In this document: positions 60,350-64,000 of the stretch, piece by piece | Layout of the letters: the number at the start of each line of letters is the position of its first letter | Position numbering within the stretch: position 1 is the stretch's first letter | Source: Gammaproteobacteria bacterium | Lineage (GTDB): Bacteria > Pseudomonadota > Gammaproteobacteria > Pseudomonadales > UBA5518 | Reading direction: 5' to 3' | Assembly (NCBI GenBank): GCA_016705365.1 | Contig: JADIYI010000008.1 | Coordinates: 1,054,001-1,118,000 of the forward strand | Length of the DNA: 64,000 nucleotides | Notes under the pieces: model-generated | Seen by the model: the letters and a program-made list of their open reading frames with translations, nothing else | What the model was told of the DNA's origin: nothing | Databases searched by the model: none | Program-made: the position numbers and the translations under genes

Positions 60350-60766
60350 TCAGGGCTTGGCGGCGGCCTTGAGCTGCTGCTTCAGCACGGTCACATCCTC
60401 CTTGCTGACGGGGACGAACTTGCCGAGGCCGCACGATGCCCCCGGCATGTAAGCGCCGCCACCCGGGTTGAGCACCGTGATGATGTCGAGATCGCAGATT
60501 TCATTGAGCGAGGTGCGATGCAGGTAGGCGGTATTGCGGCTCAGGCCCGGGCACGGGTAGGGCAGGGTATTCAGATACAGCGTGCCGTTGCTCATCGTGA
60601 ACACCATGTGGGAGCGATCGATCACCTCGCTCGACCTGATGCGCGAGAGGCTGATGCACGATTCGGGCTTTGCCGCCGACAGGTCGGCGTCTTCGGCATG
60701 AACGGCGCCGGCGAAGCAGGGCATTGCAAGAACAACGGCACCGATGGCGATTGTGAACCTGTCCAC
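60350..60766 (-). CDS. exported protein, DUF6491-like
   Basis: The 138-residue protein has a signal peptide (about 1-24). A small cysteine-containing domain follows (CISLSRIRSSEVID, LYLNTLPYPCPGL, CDLDIITVL, SCGLGKFVPVS), which resembles DUF6491. The function is unknown. It is monocistronic between recQ and the YcjF-type gene. Confidence 0.7.
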   Translation of the reverse strand: MDRFTIAIGAVVLAMPCFAGAVHAEDADLSAAKPESCISLSRIRSSEVIDRSHMVFTMSNGTLYLNTLPYPCPGLSRNTAYLHRTSLNEICDLDIITVLNPGGGAYMPGASCGLGKFVPVSKEDVTVLKQQLKAAAKP

Positions 60767-60925
60767 GACACGACTCCTTTGTTGCCTGCCACACGGTGTG
60801 TGGCTGCACGGTTTGATTTGCCTCGATGCCAGGAGTTCAGCATGCGCGGGCGTGATTATTTCCTGTCGGCTGATCCTGCGCCTGCCGGATTCAATGGCGC
60901 TCGGCGCGCCGCCCCTCCTGGCGGC

Positions 60926-61918
60926 TCACAGCTTGCCGAGGTACTCGGCGAAAACGCCGCGCAACTCCCGGCGTACCGCATCGAGCTTCGGCCGCTCGTC
61001 GCTGCCCCAGGGAATCGGGCGGCAGGCATCCATGGTGCGCAATCCGAGCCGCGCGGTGAGCAGGCCGGCACCGATGCCCTGGGCGACGCTGGTGGAAATC
61101 TTGCCGGTGATGCTGGCGCCCATCATCTCCATGCCGACTTCCGCCGCCACCTCGGCCGCGCCCGCATAAGCCATGTTGCGCAGTACCTGGCGCAGCAGTC
61201 CGATGCGGCCCCAGTAGCCGAGTTCGATGCCGTAGGCGGCCGTGACATCCTCGATCACCCGCAGATTGCGCCAGAAGATCAGCAGCATGTCGATCGCCGC
61301 GAACTGGCTGAACGCGATCATCACCGCGGTGTCTCCCGCCTGTTTCACGATCCCGCGCAACGCGCGACGATCGGGTTCGGCGAGCACCAGGCGGCTGTAG
61401 AGCTCCAGCACTTCACGGTTGTTGTGGGTTAGCTCGACCTGCCCTGCCCAGCTGCGATAACCGGCGCTCTCGCGCTGGCCACCCGCCTGCGCCAGCTCCT
61501 CGCAAAACCCCCGTGCCTGGCCGATTCCCTGGCGTGCCAGCATTTCGTCGGCACGGCTGCGCGCATCCTGGCGGTTGCGCATGCGGCGCAGTCGCTGCCA
61601 CTCGCGTGTTGCCGCACCGGCACTGCCCGCCAGCACCAGGCTCCAGGCAAGGAACCAGGCGCCGCCGAGCACGGGCGACTCGCTGGCCATTTCCCACAGG
61701 TGGACTCCGAATTGCGCCAGCGCTACCGCACCCAGTGCCAGCAGCCCCGCGAACAGCACGCGATGACGGCGCGCAGGGCGTTGCGTGCCAGTGGTTGCCG
61801 GTGGCGGCAGGATGTCTTCGGCGGCAGGTTCCAGCACCCGGCGTGCGAGCGCCCCGGCGGCGGGAGGGGCGCGCACGGTCGCGACTTCTTCCAGCTCGAT
61901 ACGCGTTTTTATCTCCAT
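60926..61918 (-). CDS. DUF697/YcjF-type membrane protein
   Basis: The 330-residue protein has two N-terminal membrane segments (about 52-75 and 83-102). A C-terminal DUF697-type domain follows (AVMIAFSQFAAIDMLLIFWR, GIGAGLLTARLGLRTMDACRP). It pairs with ycjX 13 bp upstream. The two are co-induced by envelope or phage-shock-type stress in enterobacteria; regulation here is not visible. Confidence 0.88.
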   Translation of the reverse strand: MEIKTRIELEEVATVRAPPAAGALARRVLEPAAEDILPPPATTGTQRPARRHRVLFAGLLALGAVALAQFGVHLWEMASESPVLGGAWFLAWSLVLAGSAGAATREWQRLRRMRNRQDARSRADEMLARQGIGQARGFCEELAQAGGQRESAGYRSWAGQVELTHNNREVLELYSRLVLAEPDRRALRGIVKQAGDTAVMIAFSQFAAIDMLLIFWRNLRVIEDVTAAYGIELGYWGRIGLLRQVLRNMAYAGAAEVAAEVGMEMMGASITGKISTSVAQGIGAGLLTARLGLRTMDACRPIPWGSDERPKLDAVRRELRGVFAEYLGKL

Positions 61919-61931
61919 CGCGGCACCCTCG

Positions 61932-63329
61932 TCACAGTTTGTCGCCGAGCAGGAAGTCGAGCGCGGCATCGAGCCGGATGTGCGGCATCGCCCGCCCGGG
62001 TTCCATGCGCGCGGGCCTGAACGCATCGAACGGTGCGCGGTGTTCCTGCCACCACTGCGGCGAGGGTATGGTGCGTGGCACCGCGCCGGGGTTGATGAAC
62101 AGCGCCTCGCCATCGAGCGAGCAGCCCTTGATGCCGGCCACCTCCTGGCCCTGGAAGCGCCCGCTGCGCACCTCGGTCGCGCACACCGCGGCAAGCGCCA
62201 TGCAGTCGGTGGCGATGCCCGCGAAACCGGCCTGGCCGCGCGCGCTCTGCACCATGTATTGCAACAGCGAGACGAGGTTGTCGTGCTGATCCGGGGTCAC
62301 ATGATCGGCCTTGCTGGCCACGAACAGCAGCTTGTCGATGCGCGGCGCGAACAGGCGCCGCCACCAGTTGCTCTTGCCGTAGGCAAAGCTCTCCATGATG
62401 CGGGCAATGGAGCGGCGCACATCCTCGAAACTCTCGGCGCCGGCATTCAGCGCCTGCAGGCAGTCGACCAGCACGATCTGCCGGTCGAAGCCCGAGAAAT
62501 GCTCCTTGTAGAAGCCACGCACGAGGTGGCGCTTGTACTGCTCGAAGCGCTGGGCGAGCACGGCATAGAGGCTGCCTTCGGGCGCCGTTCCCGCGGGTTG
62601 CGTCCACACCCAGGGCACGAACTGCAGCATCGGCGCGCCGACGTGCTCTCCCGGCAGCACGAAGCGTCCGGGCTGGATCAGGTTCATGCCGAGACGCGTC
62701 TTGCAGGCCTGCAGGTAGGCGGTGTAGGCCGCGGCCAAGGCCGCGACCTGGCGCTCGTCGAACGCCTGCCCGGCGGTGAGGGGCTGCGCTTGCCATGGCG
62801 CGGCGAGTTCGCGCAGCACGGGGTTGCGCAGCGTGTCGCGGATCTGCGTGCTCCACTCGGCATAGTCGAGATCGAGCAGCGGCAGATCGAGCAGCCACTC
62901 GCCGGGGTAGTCGACAATATCGAGGTACAGGGTCGAAATTGCCGCCAGGCGGCGGCGGATGCTGCCGCTCGGGCGATAGCGGATCTCGAGGCGTATCTCG
63001 GCGACGCCGCGCGTCGGTTCCGGCCATTGCGGGGGGTCGCTGTACAGGGCCTCGATGCCCTTTTCATAGGGAAACGACGGGATGTGCGCGTTGAGCTGCA
63101 TGACGCGGCGCGCGCCCAGCAGGCGCTGCTCGCGCGCCGCGCTCCACAGCGGCAGCCGCGCATCGGTGCAGGCGTGTTCGAGCTGGTTGACCAGCGCGGT
63201 GATGAACGCGGTCTTGCCGCTGCGCGAGAGGCCGGTGACGGCGAGGCGGACCTGGCGATCGAGGCCGCGGTCGATGACATCGCCGCTTCGGCGCTGCGCC
63301 GAGCTCAGGATCTGTTTCAGCGAAGCCAT
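61932..63329 (-). CDS. ycjX: YcjX-family GTPase (DUF463)
   Basis: The 465-residue P-loop protein has Walker A LSRSGKTAF, DIVDYPGEWLLDLPLL and VASKADHV, as in the YcjX/DUF463 family linked to the stress-response gene ycjF. The frame is complete. It is the first gene of the pair. Confidence 0.93.
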   Translation of the reverse strand: MASLKQILSSAQRRSGDVIDRGLDRQVRLAVTGLSRSGKTAFITALVNQLEHACTDARLPLWSAAREQRLLGARRVMQLNAHIPSFPYEKGIEALYSDPPQWPEPTRGVAEIRLEIRYRPSGSIRRRLAAISTLYLDIVDYPGEWLLDLPLLDLDYAEWSTQIRDTLRNPVLRELAAPWQAQPLTAGQAFDERQVAALAAAYTAYLQACKTRLGMNLIQPGRFVLPGEHVGAPMLQFVPWVWTQPAGTAPEGSLYAVLAQRFEQYKRHLVRGFYKEHFSGFDRQIVLVDCLQALNAGAESFEDVRRSIARIMESFAYGKSNWWRRLFAPRIDKLLFVASKADHVTPDQHDNLVSLLQYMVQSARGQAGFAGIATDCMALAAVCATEVRSGRFQGQEVAGIKGCSLDGEALFINPGAVPRTIPSPQWWQEHRAPFDAFRPARMEPGRAMPHIRLDAALDFLLGDKL

Positions 63330-63467
63330 GCAGGTTCCAGGTGAAGGGTGCCGCTCGTCGGGACGCAGCGCGCATCTTCGCAGAATTTTCCGGAGTGTAA
63401 AAACCGCCGCCGTGGCGTGCGCAACGTGCCGCGCCCGCAGGCGTTGCGGTCATGGCAATGCACCCGT

Positions 63468-64000
63468 TCAGCCGGTATTGCGCATGCCGGCCGCGATCCC
63501 GGCGATGGTCACCATGATGGCCTGGTCGAACTGCTGCCCTTCGTGCCGACGCTCGCGATGCAGCAATTCGGCCTGGAGAAAATTCAGCGGATCGGTGTAG
63601 ATGTTGCGCAACTGGATCGAGCGGCGAATCCATGGCTGGTCATCGAGCAGGCGCGGTGCGCCGGTCAGTGCGAGCACGGCCGTGATGTCGGCACCGAGCT
63701 GGGAGCGCAGCTGTGCGCCTATGCGCTTTAGCTTCTCGGGCACCAGGCATTCATCGTAATGGGCCGAGAGCCCGGCATCGGCCTTGATGAACACCATCTC
63801 CAGCATGGCGAGGCGGGTAGCGAAAAATGGCCAGCGCTGCGCCATTTCCTGCAACAATTCCCCCTGCCCGCGATCGAGGCTGGCGCGCAATGCCACTCCG
63901 GCGCCGAGCCAGGCGGGCAGCATCAGCCGGTTCTGGGTCCAGGCAAAGATCCACGGAATCGCCCGCAGGCTCTCTACACCACCGCCGCCCGCGCGCCGCG
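63468..64000 (-). CDS. ppc: phosphoenolpyruvate carboxylase, C-terminal part
   Basis: The gene runs off the window; about the last 177 residues are seen. They match the C-terminus of PEP carboxylase: GGVESLRAIPWIFAWTQNR, LPAWLGAG, LEMVFIKAD and the ending QAIMVTIAGIAAGMRNTG. The full enzyme makes oxaloacetate from PEP and bicarbonate. The N-terminal catalytic residues are outside the window. Confidence 0.96.
   Translation of the reverse strand, partial: RRAGGGGVESLRAIPWIFAWTQNRLMLPAWLGAGVALRASLDRGQGELLQEMAQRWPFFATRLAMLEMVFIKADAGLSAHYDECLVPEKLKRIGAQLRSQLGADITAVLALTGAPRLLDDQPWIRRSIQLRNIYTDPLNFLQAELLHRERRHEGQQFDQAIMVTIAGIAAGMRNTG

Noticed and set aside
59570..61432. 620-aa plus-strand ORF opposite recQ and the DUF6491-like gene
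   Set aside because: It crosses several real minus-strand genes and an intergenic region without features of its own.

Overview
The window suggests a high-GC gammaproteobacterium, probably close to the Pseudomonadales/Cellvibrionales. The grounds are the gene order rpsU-yqeY-dnaG-rpoD, a linked amgK-murU cell-wall recycling pair, the chain lptD-surA-pdxA-rsmA-apaH, and a protease-type type I secretion pair. This placement rests on gene content and order only; no phylogeny was run.

Bases 1 to about 31540 are accessory. First comes a complete type I restriction-modification operon (hsdM, hsdS, hsdR; 971-7575). It is followed by a truncated membrane-anchored Mrr-type gene and a 1634-residue protein with a degenerate N-terminal P-loop NTPase domain and a phospholipase-D-like C-terminus (8488-13392). 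From 13.9 to 24.7 kb lie short, lower-GC genes: three proteins with HEPN-like Rx4-6H motifs, an HNH protein, several secreted or lipoprotein genes, and a PIN/NYN-type RNase. These modules are separated by a dispersed repeat family of roughly 300-480 bp (four long copies and one fragment). Two integron attC-like sites flank one SH3-domain gene. An intact 2541-bp IS21-family element sits in the 3' end of the first HEPN-like gene with a clean 7-bp target duplication.

From 25.1 to 31.2 kb there is a LysR regulator divergent from a frameshifted arylsulfatase, followed by a DUF3313-type protein, an outer-membrane barrel and a membrane protein.

A CAU-anticodon tRNA (31542-31618, minus strand, probably Ile2) marks the border with the core chromosome. 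Its 3' end faces the accessory side, and 13-bp copies of its anticodon arm lie just outside it.

Bases 31.6-64 kb are housekeeping. They hold the macromolecular-synthesis operon (rpsU, yqeY, dnaG, rpoD), with tsaD-folB divergent from it. Next are a pteridine-reductase-like SDR with cca, and the minus-strand chain lptD-surA-pdxA-rsmA-apaH, divergent from amgK-murU. Then follow rpe-gph-trpE with a possible trp leader peptide, a GST, a VOC protein, a TerB-like protein, a glycosyltransferase, a type I secretion ABC/HlyD pair, recQ, the YcjF/YcjX-type stress pair, and the 3' end of ppc running off the window.

The likeliest undescribed biology lies at 7.6-24.7 kb: the large NTPase/PLD-like protein beside the restriction system, and the repeat-separated array of HEPN, HNH and PIN genes, which looks like a defence or toxin island built by repeat- and attC-mediated exchange.
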